The notes: generated by a model from the sequence alone, not told the origin. A stretch of DNA of 64,000 nt from Dolomedes plantarius (GCA_907164885.2 OU015495.1:214878224-214942223), one strand, 5' to 3'. Positions 13,050 through 22,558 are shown, counted from the first letter of the stretch. Numbers and translations: made by a program.

Positions 13050-13790
13050 TTATTTATTTATTTATATATGTGTGTTGTAGGGGGGGTGTATAACCATTTG
13101 CTTGTTACTAATATAGAACTCCTATAGATCCATCACAGCTCAATTTATTACTTCTATAACTATAAATACGCTTAATTTAAGAATGTTTTTTTCAAATAAA
13201 AGTCAATAAATGAATATTTTTTTTAAAATTACAGCAGCCTATCAATAAAATATGTGATTTGCAATGAACCCTACATAGCTGTTTTAACTTATATACTTAA
13301 GTAAATATGCAAGGTATACGCAAGGTAATAATAAGCAAGGTATACTCTAGATAAAATGTAGGTAAAAGTCATATACCATAAAAATACTTATAAATTACTT
13401 ATTAAAAATAGTTTATCCCTCCAAACAATTTTCTCTACTTACTATGATGAACCTTTTGGATATTTAAATTTAAAATTAATTCACAAATTATAATAATTAA
13501 AACATGATTTTCATAAGAGAAAATTGCTAGTTAATTACTTTCAAAATATCAATAACTTAATATAATATGAAAAAAATGGGCATCTTTCAAGACACATATA
13601 TAGCTACAAAATCAAATTTTTTTTTTACTTTGTAATGAAATTAATTGTATAAACTTATCTTTATAAAAATAGAATCCAAATTTTCTTTAGAATCATCATC
13701 TTCCAGTAAATTATTAAAGAATATGCTATAATCACCACTCTCAATTGAAGATATGAGGATATCAATTATATTATCTAGTTTCATAATAAC
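1803..13790 (-). CDS. Unrecognised multi-exon host gene, helical (ARM/HEAT-like) protein, partial
   Basis: Seven exons join in one open frame on the minus strand with matching phases: 13655-13790, 11266-11342, 6531-6558, 3715-3797, 2844-2926, 2255-2289 and 1803-1908 (548 nt, about 182 codons). Acceptors are all AG. Donors are GT, mostly GTAAGT or GTATGT, but that of the first exon is the weak GTTTAT. The first exon contains an early ATG (VIMKLDNIIDIL...), a plausible start if the upstream exon is non-coding. The product is Leu/Ile-rich with amphipathic helices (SNALQILTDLIQTFD, HLAKTVLLVITEE, AIHVFNLIIQKPEIICAVV), like armadillo/HEAT repeats. I do not recognise the family. In the last exon either a TGA at 1799-1801 ends the frame or a donor (GTGAGT) at 1797-1802 leads to further exons; a short candidate exon near 1590 has donor GTATGT. 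The 5' exon is not identified. Introns are full of transposons. Confidence is high for a spliced gene and nil for a name. Confidence 0.6.
5620..6233. mobile_element. hAT-type non-autonomous element (MITE)
   Basis: Terminal inverted repeats CAGTGGTTCCCAACC (5620) and GGTTGGGAACCGCTG (ends 6233) flank 614 bp without a transposase. The 8-bp flanks are GTCTAGAT and ATCTAGAC, sharing the core TCTAGA. That is a near-duplication of a palindromic target, as expected for hAT. An AT microsatellite (about 5772-5813) lies inside. The element sits in the intron between exons 3 and 4 of the unrecognised gene. Confidence 0.75.
6814..7326. mobile_element. Possible hAT-like MITE
   Basis: CAGTGCTGTATGTAACT at 6814 and its imperfect inverse AGTTACATCACTG ending at 7326 bound about 513 bp. 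A second copy of the tract CCCCTGCTGTATTTGGGG lies just inside the right end. The flanks do not give a clean 8-bp duplication, so the call rests on the inverted ends alone. Confidence 0.35.
8305..9060 (-). pseudogene. Mariner-like (DUF4817-associated) transposase remnant
   Basis: Read on the minus strand, frame-broken blocks match a mariner-type transposase common in arthropods. In order they are GAGRPSTSQKDVDLIQEMF (the linker after the helix-turn-helix), a middle block near 8690-8760, IVQQDSAPP (an aspartate of the catalytic core), GRDGPIPLPPRSSDITPLDFF (the PPxSPDxxPxD-like block) and AAIQSVTLQMLENTWRELEFR at the C-terminus. At least three frame breaks and several stops are present, including a poly-A/C tract around 8448-8482. 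It is inactive. The assignment rests on remembered family motifs. Confidence 0.7.
9134..9647 (-). repeat. Solo LTR of an LTR retrotransposon
   Basis: On the minus strand it begins TGTTAGGCAAC and ends CCGTGACA, giving proper TG...CA ends. It is flanked by a 5-bp duplication ATTCA (9129-9133 and 9648-9652). The mariner inverted-repeat sequence resumes exactly on the far side. A promoter-like TATAAATA and an AATAAA lie inside. A second copy of the same LTR family, in plus orientation, is at 57123-57575. No internal retrotransposon sequence remains, so this is a recombined solo LTR. Confidence 0.85.
9780..11265. other. Intronic sequence, no further gene seen
   Basis: AT-rich intron of the unrecognised minus-strand gene. 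No conserved protein, terminal repeat or RNA gene was recognised. Short open frames here lack coding character. Confidence 0.5.
11843..12021. repeat. (TA)n/(GA)n/(CA)n microsatellite cluster
   Basis: Runs of TA (11843-11871 and 11957-12021) with GA and CA tracts between them. The following mariner begins right at the end of the second TA run, which fits insertion into TA-rich target DNA. Confidence 0.9.
12022..12952. mobile_element. Mariner element with about 220-bp terminal inverted repeats
   Basis: The left arm (12022-12242) and the right arm (12715-12952, inverted) match for roughly 220 bp, from CTGTTCAAA..GTATC inward to TGAGCAGCGATATT. Both arms carry a copy of the transposase start (MTEKFEQRY and its near copy), so the arms include coding sequence. 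The minus-strand reading jumps from MTEKFEQRYCI to a C-terminal block (FLAKHNIPVCLQAPYS), so most of the catalytic domain is missing. The reading then continues left toward about 12300, interrupted by a small hAT element. TA repeats flank the copy. It is non-autonomous. Confidence 0.8.
12402..12554. mobile_element. 153-bp hAT MITE nested in the mariner
   Basis: An exact 8-bp duplication CTTCTCTT lies at 12394-12401 and 12555-12562. The ends are CGGGCCTGC on the left and the inverse of CAGGGCTGC on the right, an imperfect hAT-like terminal repeat. It interrupts the C-terminal part of the mariner transposase remnant. Confidence 0.8.
12953..13072. repeat. (TA)n-rich microsatellite
   Basis: A nearly pure TA/TAAA tract directly abuts the right end of the mariner and continues the TA repeat on its left side. 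Confidence 0.9.
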
Positions 13791-15099
13791 CTGAAAGAGA
13801 AAAATATATATAGAGAGAGTAAATTACTATTGTAAAAACTGACAAAAATTCAAGTTTAGACAGCTACAAGTAATTCATAAAAAGTGCATGTTAACAAAGT
13901 ACTTATTAGGTTTCTGATACAAAAATTGTAAACATATTCACTTTATAAAAAAACTATTATTTTTTAATAGTTATGAGTTTTTTTATTTTGTTTTTCTGTT
14001 AATCAAACATCAGGGGGAAAAAAGTTAAAACTCCTAGCATACTTTACAAGATAAAAAAAAAACTATGCAGAGAAATATGCCATCATAATACAGAAAATGG
14101 TTCAATAAAATCATGCAAGGTAACATTAAAATGCTGCTACTTTTTTTTCAGAACAATTAATTCGTAACAGGTTAAAATCAAGCCTTAAAAATATGCACTA
14201 TCTATTAAATTATGAGCAATACAGTGTGGAGCAAAATAAAATATCCATTCAAAACTAAAGGCGAAAAAAACAGAGAAAAAAAATCCCTTTGATAGGCTTC
14301 ACATGAAAGCAACATAAACATATACATTTGATGAAAACAGTAACATATAATTAAATATCATGTGTCTTTCGTTCTTATGAGTATTGGTCCTTACTCATTA
14401 TAAAAAAAATCCAATGAAGACCCTTAAAGTACTGTACTTAAATAAATCATGTCTTAAAAACATATTGGCATTTGTCAAAACTTAACATACTACAGATATT
14501 GAACACATAAAAAGAATGCTTGTGATTCTAAAAAGGTAATTATCCCCAATATTAAACATTGAACAATATGAAACTCCCTAATAATAATCTTAAACTAAGC
14601 AATAAAAACTCATAATGGGAAATAATTTTAAAGGAGGTAAGAAAAATTACAAACAAAAATTAGAAACATTAGGTTTGCAATTTTCGTTATGAATAAATTC
14701 TCAAACAAATCAAAGGCATTTAATAGAGGTTAATCAATATAAATTAAAAACAAAGTAAATGATTGATGATCAGCAAAACAGAATGAAAACAACAATGAAA
14801 TCACACTTTCGCAAATAAAACTTATTATTAAATAAATTGACTACCTCGCGTGAAAAAGCTTATCACAATTTATACCGAAAAGCATGAAAACGTGCAATGA
14901 AATTCAAAGAAAAATGTTTGTGTTGTAATGGCAAGGTATTTCTCGATTCTCAATTATTATTATCTTCGTTTACTAAACCATTGCATTTACTGGCAGTATG
15001 TGAGTACTATATTCCATCGAAATAATTCTAAGAATTAAAACGACGCATATCATGAGTATACACGTTGCCATTTAAATTGAAAAAACAAATTTCATATAA
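13791..15099. other. Upstream intron / 5' region of the unrecognised gene
   Basis: AT-rich sequence upstream of the first coding exon found. A possible non-coding first-exon donor (GCGAG|GTAGTC on the minus strand) lies near 14846. No protein-coding exon was recognised. Confidence 0.35.
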
Positions 15100-15109
15100 T
15101 CCCTCCGTT

Positions 15110-15240
15110 TTCACCAATGGTTACCATAGAAACGATAAATCCTAAACCTATGATGATGAAAAAAAAAAGGAGGAGGAGCTATCCCTTTCGTCCAATCATT
15201 TGCTTCAGTATAAAGTACAAACTGTGATCCAATCACAGTT
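15110..15240 (-). promoter_or_regulatory. Candidate promoter: X-box-like motif and CCAAT boxes
   Basis: GTTACCATAGAAAC at 15120-15133 fits the RFX X-box pattern RYYNYY-N2-RRNRAC. CCAAT occurs at about 15113, 15191 and 15229. The block is less AT-rich than its surroundings and lies about 1.3 kb upstream of the first coding exon of the minus-strand gene. The assignment is by motif and position only. Confidence 0.35.
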
Positions 15241-15969
15241 TCTGTGATCACGGTGTGTGATGATAGATTTACGGAAGTTCTATGTACACCTGGAAACACT
15301 AGAGAGTTTCTCCTAGTAGGAACTATCAGGACCTTAATTCCTATCAGAGCCTAGTCCTGTGAATCTTCTATCAAGGCTATTCTTACCTTGATAGCAACTG
15401 TCGAGGAACACTCTTAAGAATATCTATTCCTATAGCCGCATTTCATTGATTCATGTAGAAAGTTATCGAGATTCTCTAGCTCTGTGTATAATCCCTCCAG
15501 TTTAAAGGCAAGGCAAGTGGATACATTTAAACCCTTGCAGTACCCACTATGCTACATAACTGTACTCATAAACTATAACAGTATACAGTTAAGAACATAT
15601 AACTGTAGTTATATAGCTTATTGGACGCACCGAATGTAAGGAAGTGAAAACTTGTCTCCGATGGAAGCACACAAATGTCCAAAATTAAAAAAATAACTCT
15701 AAAACAGAAAAATTAAAGGGCTCGCTCAAACAGAAAAGCAGAAATTTTCATGTACATTATAATCTGACCAATCTCTGGGCTGAATTATAACTAAATAGCT
15801 GACCCGGCAATGCTTCGCTATTGCTAGATTTGAGTATATATATGTAGATTAAATGAATCTAATTGAAAGTTTGATATCAATTATTGTATTTAGTTGAAAG
15901 TAGATATTTACACACTCATTTTAATTTTAATGTTTCGGATTGCATAAATTGTAATTACTGTTTTATTCA

Positions 15970-16630
15970 ATTTTAAGTTCATTGCAATGCTCTTTGATAT
16001 GCAATGTTTTTGGTGATTCCATTTGGCATATATACAAACGAATCCCTTGTTTTCTTACATGGGAGCATGCAACGTTTCCCATCAGGAAAACATGGATTCT
16101 CCAAATTCAATCCACATACTTGCAATGCCCACCTTGTGATTTGTTTATCGTTATTCCAAAAGCCAGTTTAATTGGAAATTGCAATCATTTTAATTGGAAT
16201 TCCATATTTCTTGATATCACTGATAAACGTAGTATTAGAACATCCTCTCCTTTGAATTTACTACTTAAAATTGTTGCTTTAATTACATTGTTTAATAATC
16301 TCTTGACTGCCAATCTGGTACCATTGCAAAGACGGGGTGTGTCAATGTTTCCAAGAAGAATGACAGGAACACAAACCTTCAGATTAATGTTGTATGGTGG
16401 CAATCCAGATAAATCAAGTGAATTTAAGAATTCAGTTGGATAATTTACTGCAGTGGGCGCACCCATGATTTAATCTTGGGGAAGGGGGGGGGGGGTTGAA
16501 CGGATAAAAATATTTATAATGCAAATTCAATATTCATAATGCAATTTCTATTATTTTGGTCCACACCCTGGGTGCACCACTGATTTACTGCTTCATCTTG
16601 ACCTACAACAGTATATATTGATTTGCAAGT
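15970..16630 (-). pseudogene. Helitron PIF1-like helicase, C-terminal remnant
   Basis: The minus-strand reading gives TVVGQDEAVN, then the nested MITE, then YPTEFLNSLDLSGLPP, INLKVCVPVILLGNID and LCNGTRLAVKRLLNNVI. In another frame it continues to a block resembling the helicase motif VI region (ITINKSQG) and an end near VYMPNGITKNI. These are hallmarks of the PIF1-family helicase of Helitrons. Frame breaks and loss of the N-terminal helicase motifs make it inactive. Confidence 0.75.
16451..16582. mobile_element. 132-bp hAT MITE
   Basis: The ends are CAGTGGGCGCACCCA and TGGGTGCACCACTG, with an exact 8-bp duplication ATTTACTG (16443-16450 and 16583-16590). Removing the element and one duplication rejoins the helicase reading (...DEAVN to YPTEFL...). 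A G12 tract lies inside. Confidence 0.88.
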
Positions 16631-17208
16631 AGTTGTTTCTCCTGGTAACATACAGAGCTTACAGACAGCATGTCTTCTTACGTGGGGTGTCAGAAAACAC
16701 TCTCCCTCCTTCAAGACTCGGGGATCATGACCTAACCCCTCGCCTCCCTCACAGGAATGTTGAACATCTACATGAGAGGGGTGGCTATCAGGGATTGTTA
16801 GGTGCTGCCATTTGTATGTTTTGTTTGAAAGTAGAAGGTTCTTAGATAATATCTGAACAGACATCGAACGAAAAATATTTTTAACTTTCTTTCTACTGGT
16901 CAGATCGAAGATTTCAATAGCTTTAAACCTTCTCGGGACAACACGGACCATTTTGCAAAAAACCGCGTGTAAATCGGTAAATTAATTTTTTAGTCACATA
17001 CGAACATTGCCTTTTATATATATAGATGTATGTTATAATTTAACTAACCTCTGGGTATATACAAAATCCCTCAGTCAATAGTTCATGCTAAAAGAGGTGC
17101 ATATTGTGTCATAAATACTGTTGACCACAGAATGCATGTCTTTTTTCAGTTCCTTAAAATCCTTGTGAAATGAGGTACTATCATTGCTGAGCAGGAAAAC
17201 ATTAAAGT

Positions 17209-17476
17209 TGTAGTGATAACTTATTTCATTTAATTTATAAGTGCATTTCATTCATTTACTGTATAATAGATGGCACCACCATTCAGTGTCATTTTATGTT
17301 GCACGACACCGATAGGTGGCGTGGCAGTATTGTATCCCGAGAATTCTCTCGATGCTCGCACACTTCGCTCGCTACTGTATAACCGAAAGGTGATGTTCGG
17401 AGATTGAATAAATATTATTTTGTTAAGTTTTAAAATCTGTTTCCATCAATCTAATTCAGGCATCTAACAAGATAAT
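17209..17476 (+). repeat. 5' LTR
   Basis: Starts TGTAGTGATAAC and ends AACAAGATAAT. It contains AATAAA at 17407-17412. The only difference seen from the 3' LTR is CTG versus CTA in the tract AAAATCTRTTTCC. Confidence 0.93.
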
Positions 17477-17478
17477 AA

Positions 17479-17490
17479 TGGTGACCCGGC
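17479..17490 (+). other. Putative primer-binding site
   Basis: TGGTGACCCGGC lies two bases after the 5' LTR, the position where a tRNA 3' end would prime minus-strand synthesis. I did not identify the tRNA. Confidence 0.55.
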
Positions 17491-17585
17491 AATACGCCCA
17501 AATAAAATAACTGACGCCTGGATTTATTTTCGCCTATATCGAAAGACAATATTTTCGCTGACCACGTGCTCACCAGTTTTCAACT

Positions 17586-18343
17586 ATGACGCAAGAAGTC
17601 GGAGCAGTGAAAATTCCGGTCTACAATTTCGCTGATCCTGCACTATGGTTCCTGATGTGCGAAGCCACATTCGAATTAGGCACTCCGAAAGCTATATCGG
17701 AAAGCAAGACAAAGTTCAATTACATAGCATCGAATTTACCACCGGAAGCAGCTACCGTGGTACGGGACGTTATCGTCAACCCCGACACGACCGACCCTTA
17801 CGGTGTGTTGAAAAGGGAGCTGATAAGAAGAAGCGGTGAGTCATCCCATCAAGAAATCCGGAAACTTCTCGTCGGTGAACAGCTGGGAGATCGCAGACCT
17901 AGCGAACTGCTACGCGTCATGCGGCGGCGCGCCGAATCTTACAACGTGCCGGAGGAATTAATGATGGAACTTTTTCTACAACATTTGCCGACGCCCGTAC
18001 AGTCAATCATCGCAGCAGTAACACCGTTAAGCCTAGAAAAGGCTGCGGACATCGCTGACAGAGTAATGGAAGTGACACCTATGCTGGTAAGTGCTTGTTC
18101 TGTTTCCTCAGTTCATTCCATTGAAGACCGATTGCTTTAGGAAATCAAAAAAATTTATACGCAGATAGATGAAATTTCGTTGCGTAGAGGTCGCAGTCCT
18201 CATCGCAACAGTGCGTCGCGTGCTCGTAGTAAATCACGATCCAAAACTTTCGCTAACTGTTGGTATCACCATAAGTTTGGCCATAATGCCAAGAAATGCG
18301 TTCCCCCGTGCAATTTTGGAAAAAACGACGACGGCCGGGTGTA
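17586..18343 (+). pseudogene. Gypsy gag (capsid-like, zinc knuckle), with in-frame stop
   Basis: Starts at ATG 17586 and reads 184 codons of a capsid-like protein (WFLMCEATFE, RPSELLRVMRR, FLQHLPTPVQSIIAAV), as in arthropod Gypsy elements. A TAG at 18138-18140 interrupts it. The same frame then continues through EIKKIYTQIDE, an Arg/Ser-rich stretch and a zinc knuckle of the CWYHHKFGHNAKKC type, to a stop at 18341-18343. Family members usually run straight through this point, so the TAG is most simply a disabling mutation. The frame changes to protease near 18320. Confidence 0.85.
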
Positions 18344-19879
18344 GCGGCGACTACCACCTTGCCATTAAACTCTCGTCGCCTGTTCGTGCGCGATCGACGT
18401 ACCAATGTTAATTTTTTGATTGACACAGGAAGTGATGTTTCCATCATCCCTGCTTCAAGGTTACAAAAAAGAAACGCATTATAAATGACACTTTCGGCAG
18501 CTAACACCTCGCCAATTCAGGTCTATACAACTCAAACCCTTTCTTTAGATATTGGTCTTAGGAAAATTTTCAAATGGACATTTTTAGTTGGGAATGTATC
18601 CAACCCAATAATTGGTGCTGATTTTTTATATAATTTTAATCTAATGCCTAACTTAACCTCCAAAAATTTAATTGACTGCCAAACTAATATTACCTCGCCC
18701 TGCATACTAAAGAACAGTGCGATTCATTCAATTAAAACTGTATCAGGCGATAGTGTTTATCATAAATTATTATTGGATTTCCCTGAAATCACTACCCCCC
18801 CTCGTCCAGACCAAGAAGTTAAACATTCGGTTGTGCATTATATACAAACAATTGGTCCTCCTGTAACAGCGAAAGCACGCCGTCTCGCACCTGACCGTCT
18901 GCGCATTGCTAAGGACGAAATTCAAACCATGATCGAACTAGGTCACATGCGTCCTTCTAAAAGCAATTTCGCATCACCTTTGCACATGGTGCCGAAGAAA
19001 GACAGCGCTGAATGGAGACCAGTTGGACATTACCGAGCACTTAATGCTCAAACAATTAAAGACAACTATTCAGTTCCAAACATTTTGGACTTTACGTCTA
19101 ACTTACATGGTACAAAAATATTTTCGCACATAGATCTGATTAAGGCTTATCACCAAATTCCAATCAACCCAGCAGATATCCATAAGAGTGCCATAATAAC
19201 ACCTTTTGGATTATTTGAGAGTACTCGAATGCAATTTGGCCTCTGCAATGCTGCAGCAACGTTTCAAAGGTTCATTGATGAGGTAACTCGTGGACTTCAT
19301 TTTGTTTATGCCTTTGTTGATGACATTTTAGTCGCTTCAAAATCTCCAGAGGAGCATATCGAGCATCTCCGCATTGTATTTGAGCGTTTACAAAAGTATG
19401 GACTCAGTTTAAAACCCTCTAAATGTATTTTTGGCGTGTCATCAATTCAATTCTTAGGCTATAAAGTTTCTGAATTTGGAATTGAACCCTTAACAGATAG
19501 AGTGGACTGCATATTAAAATTTCCAAAACCAAATACAATAACACAATTGAGACGATTCTTAGGGCTTCTAAATTTCTATCGGCGGTTTATACAAAAAGCA
19601 GCACACATTTTAGCACCTTTAAATAAACTGTTAGAGGGAATTAAAAATAAAAAGAAATCTAAAAGACCCATTCGCAATAATCCCCAGGATACACTTCAAT
19701 GGAATGAGGAGGCTGAACAAGCATTTAATGATGCAAAAAGTGCTTTAGCAGAAGCAACTCTACTTCACCATCCTATTCCAGGTGCAAAATTAAGTGTATG
19801 GGTTGATGCCAGCGATTTTGCTGTTGGCGGTTCTCTTATGCAAGTGCATGAAAACAGATGGGAGCCAATATGTCTGTGA
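18296..19879 (+). pseudogene. Gypsy protease and reverse transcriptase (pol, first part)
   Basis: This frame holds the aspartic protease motif FLIDTGSDVSIIPAS, then a TAA (18482-18484). It continues in the same frame with the second protease half (IIGADFL). The reverse transcriptase follows, with FASPLHMVPKKD, a WRP-GHYRALN block (usually GDYRALN), FSHIDLIKAYHQIP, MQFGLCNAAATFQRF and the catalytic YAFVDDILVAS, then the thumb (RRFLGLLNFYRRFI) and the start of RNase H (SVWVDASDFAVG). Frame is lost after WEPI near 19868, where a few codons of RNase H seem to be missing. The stop and the frameshift imply no functional Pol from this copy. Confidence 0.92.
18320..18380 (+). promoter_or_regulatory. 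Possible -1 ribosomal frameshift signal at gag/protease
   Basis: A AAA AAC (18320-18326) sits exactly in the X XXY YYZ register relative to the gag frame. Slipping back one base enters the protease frame. Downstream, GGCGAC (18346-18351) can pair with GTCGCC (18375-18380) as a 6-bp stem, with a 19-nt spacer that is longer than usual. It could equally be a one-base indel in an A-run. Confidence 0.45.
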
Positions 19880-21477
19880 AGCTTTCAAAAAGTCAGCAGA
19901 AATTCTCTACTTATGACCGAGAACTGTTGGCAATATACACAGCTGTAAAGCGATTTCAACATATGCTAGAAGGTCGCAGCTTCACAATATACACGGACCA
20001 AAAGCCTCTCATCTATGCTTTCAAACAGAAACCTGAGAAATGCAGCCCTCGTCAGTGGCGGCATCTTCACTACATATCACAATTCAGCACTGACATTCGC
20101 CATACTAGTGGAATCAACAATACAGTAGCTGATGCTCTATCTAGAGTAGAAATCAGCCCTATCTCCAATTCATTTTTTCTAGATTTCAATGCTTTCGCAG
20201 ATGCCCAAAGAATTGATCCTGAATTAAAAAAATTGCAGACTGAAAATTGTACTTCTTTACAATTTAAATACATCCCCAGTCCAGTGACAAATACCAAACT
20301 TTTAAGTGATGTCTCTACAGATGTACCTCGACCATTTGTACCAGAAAATTTTCGCAGAACTCTTTTTGAACACTTTCATAACCTTGCACATCCAGGTGTA
20401 GCAGCAACTACACAACTAATTTCATCCAGGTATGTTTGGCCTCAGATGAAGAAACATCTTAAGGAATGGGTGAAAAGCTGCATTGCATGCCAGCGATCAA
20501 AAGTGATCAGGCACACCAAGACACCTTTAGGCACTTTCGCATCACCTGATGCAAGATTTTCTCACATCCACATCGATTTGATAGGTCCCTTACCTCCATC
20601 AGAAGGGCAGACCTTCTGTCTGACAATCATCGATAGATTTACAAGATGGCCTGAGGTAGTGCCTATTGCTGATATTACTGCAGAAACTGTATGTCGTGCT
20701 CTGTTCAGTGGTTGGATCTGTCGTTTTGGATGTCCTTCCACCATAACAACAGACCAAGGTCGACAATTTGAGTCCCATCTCTTTCGAGAGTTGACAAATA
20801 TGCTTGGCACGACCAGAATTAGAACAACTGCCTTCCACCCTCAGTCGAATGGTTTAGTGGAACGTTTCCACCGTGTCCTAAAGAGTGCTATAAAGGCTCA
20901 TGAAAATCCTAGATGGACTGAATGCTTACCTGCCATCTTACTTGGACTGAGAGCTGCTGTGAAAACAGATATAAATGCATCCAGCGCTGACTTAGTGTAT
21001 GGTGTTTCACTCAAACTTCCAGCAGATTTGTGTACAGAATCTTCACCGAATAAAATTTCACAAAACAATTTCATCCAACAATTGCGGGAAAGGATGAATC
21101 ACATCAAACCCATCCCTACATCCCATCATGTGAAATCCAAGGTTTTTGTGCACCCAGAATTAAACACTTGCTCTCATGTATTTCTAAGAGTGGATAAAGT
21201 CAGTCCACCCTTGTCACAACCCTACACTGGTCCTCATGCAGTACTTTCACGAGAGACCAAAAACATCACCATAGACTTAAATGGGAAGAAAAGTTGTGTC
21301 TCACTTGATAGAGTCAAGCCAGCTTTTCTATTTAATGACTTACCTGAGACTGATTACCCTGAAACCCAACCAAACGAAAAGAAATCACCAGAAAATCCTG
21401 AGACTGTAAAAACTCAAGTAACTAAATCTGGTAGACGTGTAAAATTTAATAAGAGGTTAATAACAGAAATTGGTTAA
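19858..21477 (+). pseudogene. Gypsy RNase H C-terminal part and integrase (pol, second part)
   Basis: Continues in a shifted frame: RNase H ([44 protein letters not shown]), the integrase zinc domain with H-H-C-C ([10 protein letters not shown]...CIACQRSK), and the catalytic core with its three acidic residues ([27 protein letters not shown]). A C-terminal domain ends at 21477. The integrase reads intact for its length, but the frameshift at about 19868 separates it from the reverse transcriptase. Confidence 0.92.
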
Positions 21478-21924
21478 AACATTTTGTATATATTCATTTT
21501 GTAAAACATTTGAAAATTGCATCACATATATTTCATTTTTGTAAACATTTTGAAAATTGCATCATATATATTACATTCAAATTTTGACAGGTATATACAT
21601 ATTCATATTTTGTAAAGTAAATTATTTCTCTTTAGCCTTTGCAGCACTTTGTATTCAGGGACATATATTAATTATGGTATATACAAGTGAAATGTTTATT
21701 ACATTCAGATATTACCCAGACTGTTTTCTTTACATATTAATATGTCGAATTTATATGCCATATATATTATTTTTTTTCATTTTATTTGTCTAGTAAGTTT
21801 GCATCAGGTATCTCCCAAAGAACAATGTATGTGAAAGATATTTTTTTCTTAATCATTGTATATTTAATACTTATTTTTAACATTTTGTCGTTCCTTCACA
21901 AGTTCATCACTGGAGGGATACTAT
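21478..21924 (+). other. Gypsy 3' untranslated region and possible polypurine tract
   Basis: AT-rich, with partial internal duplications of the TTTGTAAA/TTTGAAAATTGCATCA type (21485-21570). The short purine run GGAGGGATA (about 21912-21920) just before the 3' LTR may be the plus-strand primer. No envelope-like frame. Confidence 0.55.
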
Positions 21925-22192
21925 TGTAGTGATAACTTATTTCATTTAATTTATAAGTGCATTTCATTCATTTACTGTATAATAGATGGCACCACCATTC
22001 AGTGTCATTTTATGTTGCACGACACCGATAGGTGGCGTGGCAGTATTGTATCCCGAGAATTCTCTCGATGCTCGCACACTTCGCTCGCTACTGTATAACC
22101 GAAAGGTGATGTTCGGAGATTGAATAAATATTATTTTGTTAAGTTTTAAAATCTATTTCCATCAATCTAATTCAGGCATCTAACAAGATAAT
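21925..22192 (+). repeat. 3' LTR
   Basis: 268 bp, same start and end as the 5' LTR, followed by the AAAGT duplication. Confidence 0.93.
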
Positions 22193-22319
22193 AAAGTAAA
22201 AAGACGTCAGTTCTGCCGGGTTTTTTTGGAACGAAGTTCTTTTACGCGGCTTACAGTAGAATGAACTGGCAGGAATCGTAACGAAAAAGCGTTATGCCCC
22301 CTTCATAAGAGCTTTTTCT
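22193..22319. other. Unassigned repeat fragment
   Basis: Contains GGAACGAAGTTCTTTTACG. A near-inverse, CGTAAGGAACTTCGTTCC, occurs at 22606-22623 on the far side of a SINE and microsatellite, suggesting the two arms of an older element split by them. Confidence 0.35.
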
Positions 22320-22456
22320 CAAGAACTCTGTGGCTGAATGGTTATCGCATCGGACTACGGAGTATCGGACTATCGCACTACGGAGCGAGAGGTCCCTGGT
22401 TCAAATCCCCGCACAAGCGCTAGCCGCTTCTATTCCGACTCATTCTTGGAATAGCA
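22320..22456 (+). mobile_element. tRNA-derived SINE with internal duplication
   Basis: An A-box-like GTGGCTGAATGGTTATCGC and a B-box GGTTCAAATCC follow the spacing of a tRNA-derived Pol III promoter. Between them is a short duplication (CGGACTACGGAG / CGCACTACGGAG), so the tRNA could not fold normally. A TA/TG microsatellite follows as the tail. The ends are not defined by a target duplication. Confidence 0.7.
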
Positions 22457-22465
22457 CAGTATATT

Positions 22466-22540
<75 letters not shown>

Positions 22541-22558
22541 ATACATATATATATATAA
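22457..22558. repeat. (TA)n/(TG)n microsatellite
   Basis: Alternating TA and TG runs directly downstream of the SINE. Confidence 0.9.

Larger units (their letters stand above)
15795..17026 (-). mobile_element. Internally deleted Helitron carrying helicase remnant
   Basis: On the minus strand it starts TCTATATATATAAAAGGC (17026, preceded by A). It ends near 15795 with GCGAAGCATTGCCGGGTCAGCTAT, a CTAG terminus mutated to CTAT. Between the 5' end and the helicase remnant, most of the Rep/helicase gene is missing. A 132-bp hAT MITE is inserted at 16451-16582. Confidence 0.75.
17209..22192 (+). mobile_element. Complete Ty3/Gypsy-type LTR retrotransposon
   Basis: Two 268-bp LTRs (17209-17476 and 21925-22192) differ by one base by eye and are flanked by the 5-bp duplication AAAGT (17204-17208 and 22193-22197). 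Internally, in order, are a primer-binding-site-like sequence, gag with a zinc knuckle, protease, reverse transcriptase, RNase H and integrase. That order (RT before integrase) defines Ty3/Gypsy. No envelope gene was seen between integrase and the 3' LTR. The near-identical LTRs imply a recent insertion, yet the coding region carries two in-frame stops and two frame changes, so this copy appears defective. Confidence 0.95.

Noticed and set aside
16514..16951. A 145-codon minus-strand frame as a host gene
   Set aside because: It runs through the Helitron 5' region and the nested MITE; only a few residues match the helicase.
21478..21924. Envelope gene of the Gypsy element (errantivirus-like)
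   Set aside because: Only about 450 bp, AT-rich, no long frame, signal peptide or transmembrane pattern beyond a short hydrophobic chance frame.
22330..22450. A functional tRNA gene (A and B boxes present)
   Set aside because: The core is disrupted by a duplication and the sequence continues into a SINE-like body and microsatellite; no cloverleaf can be drawn.
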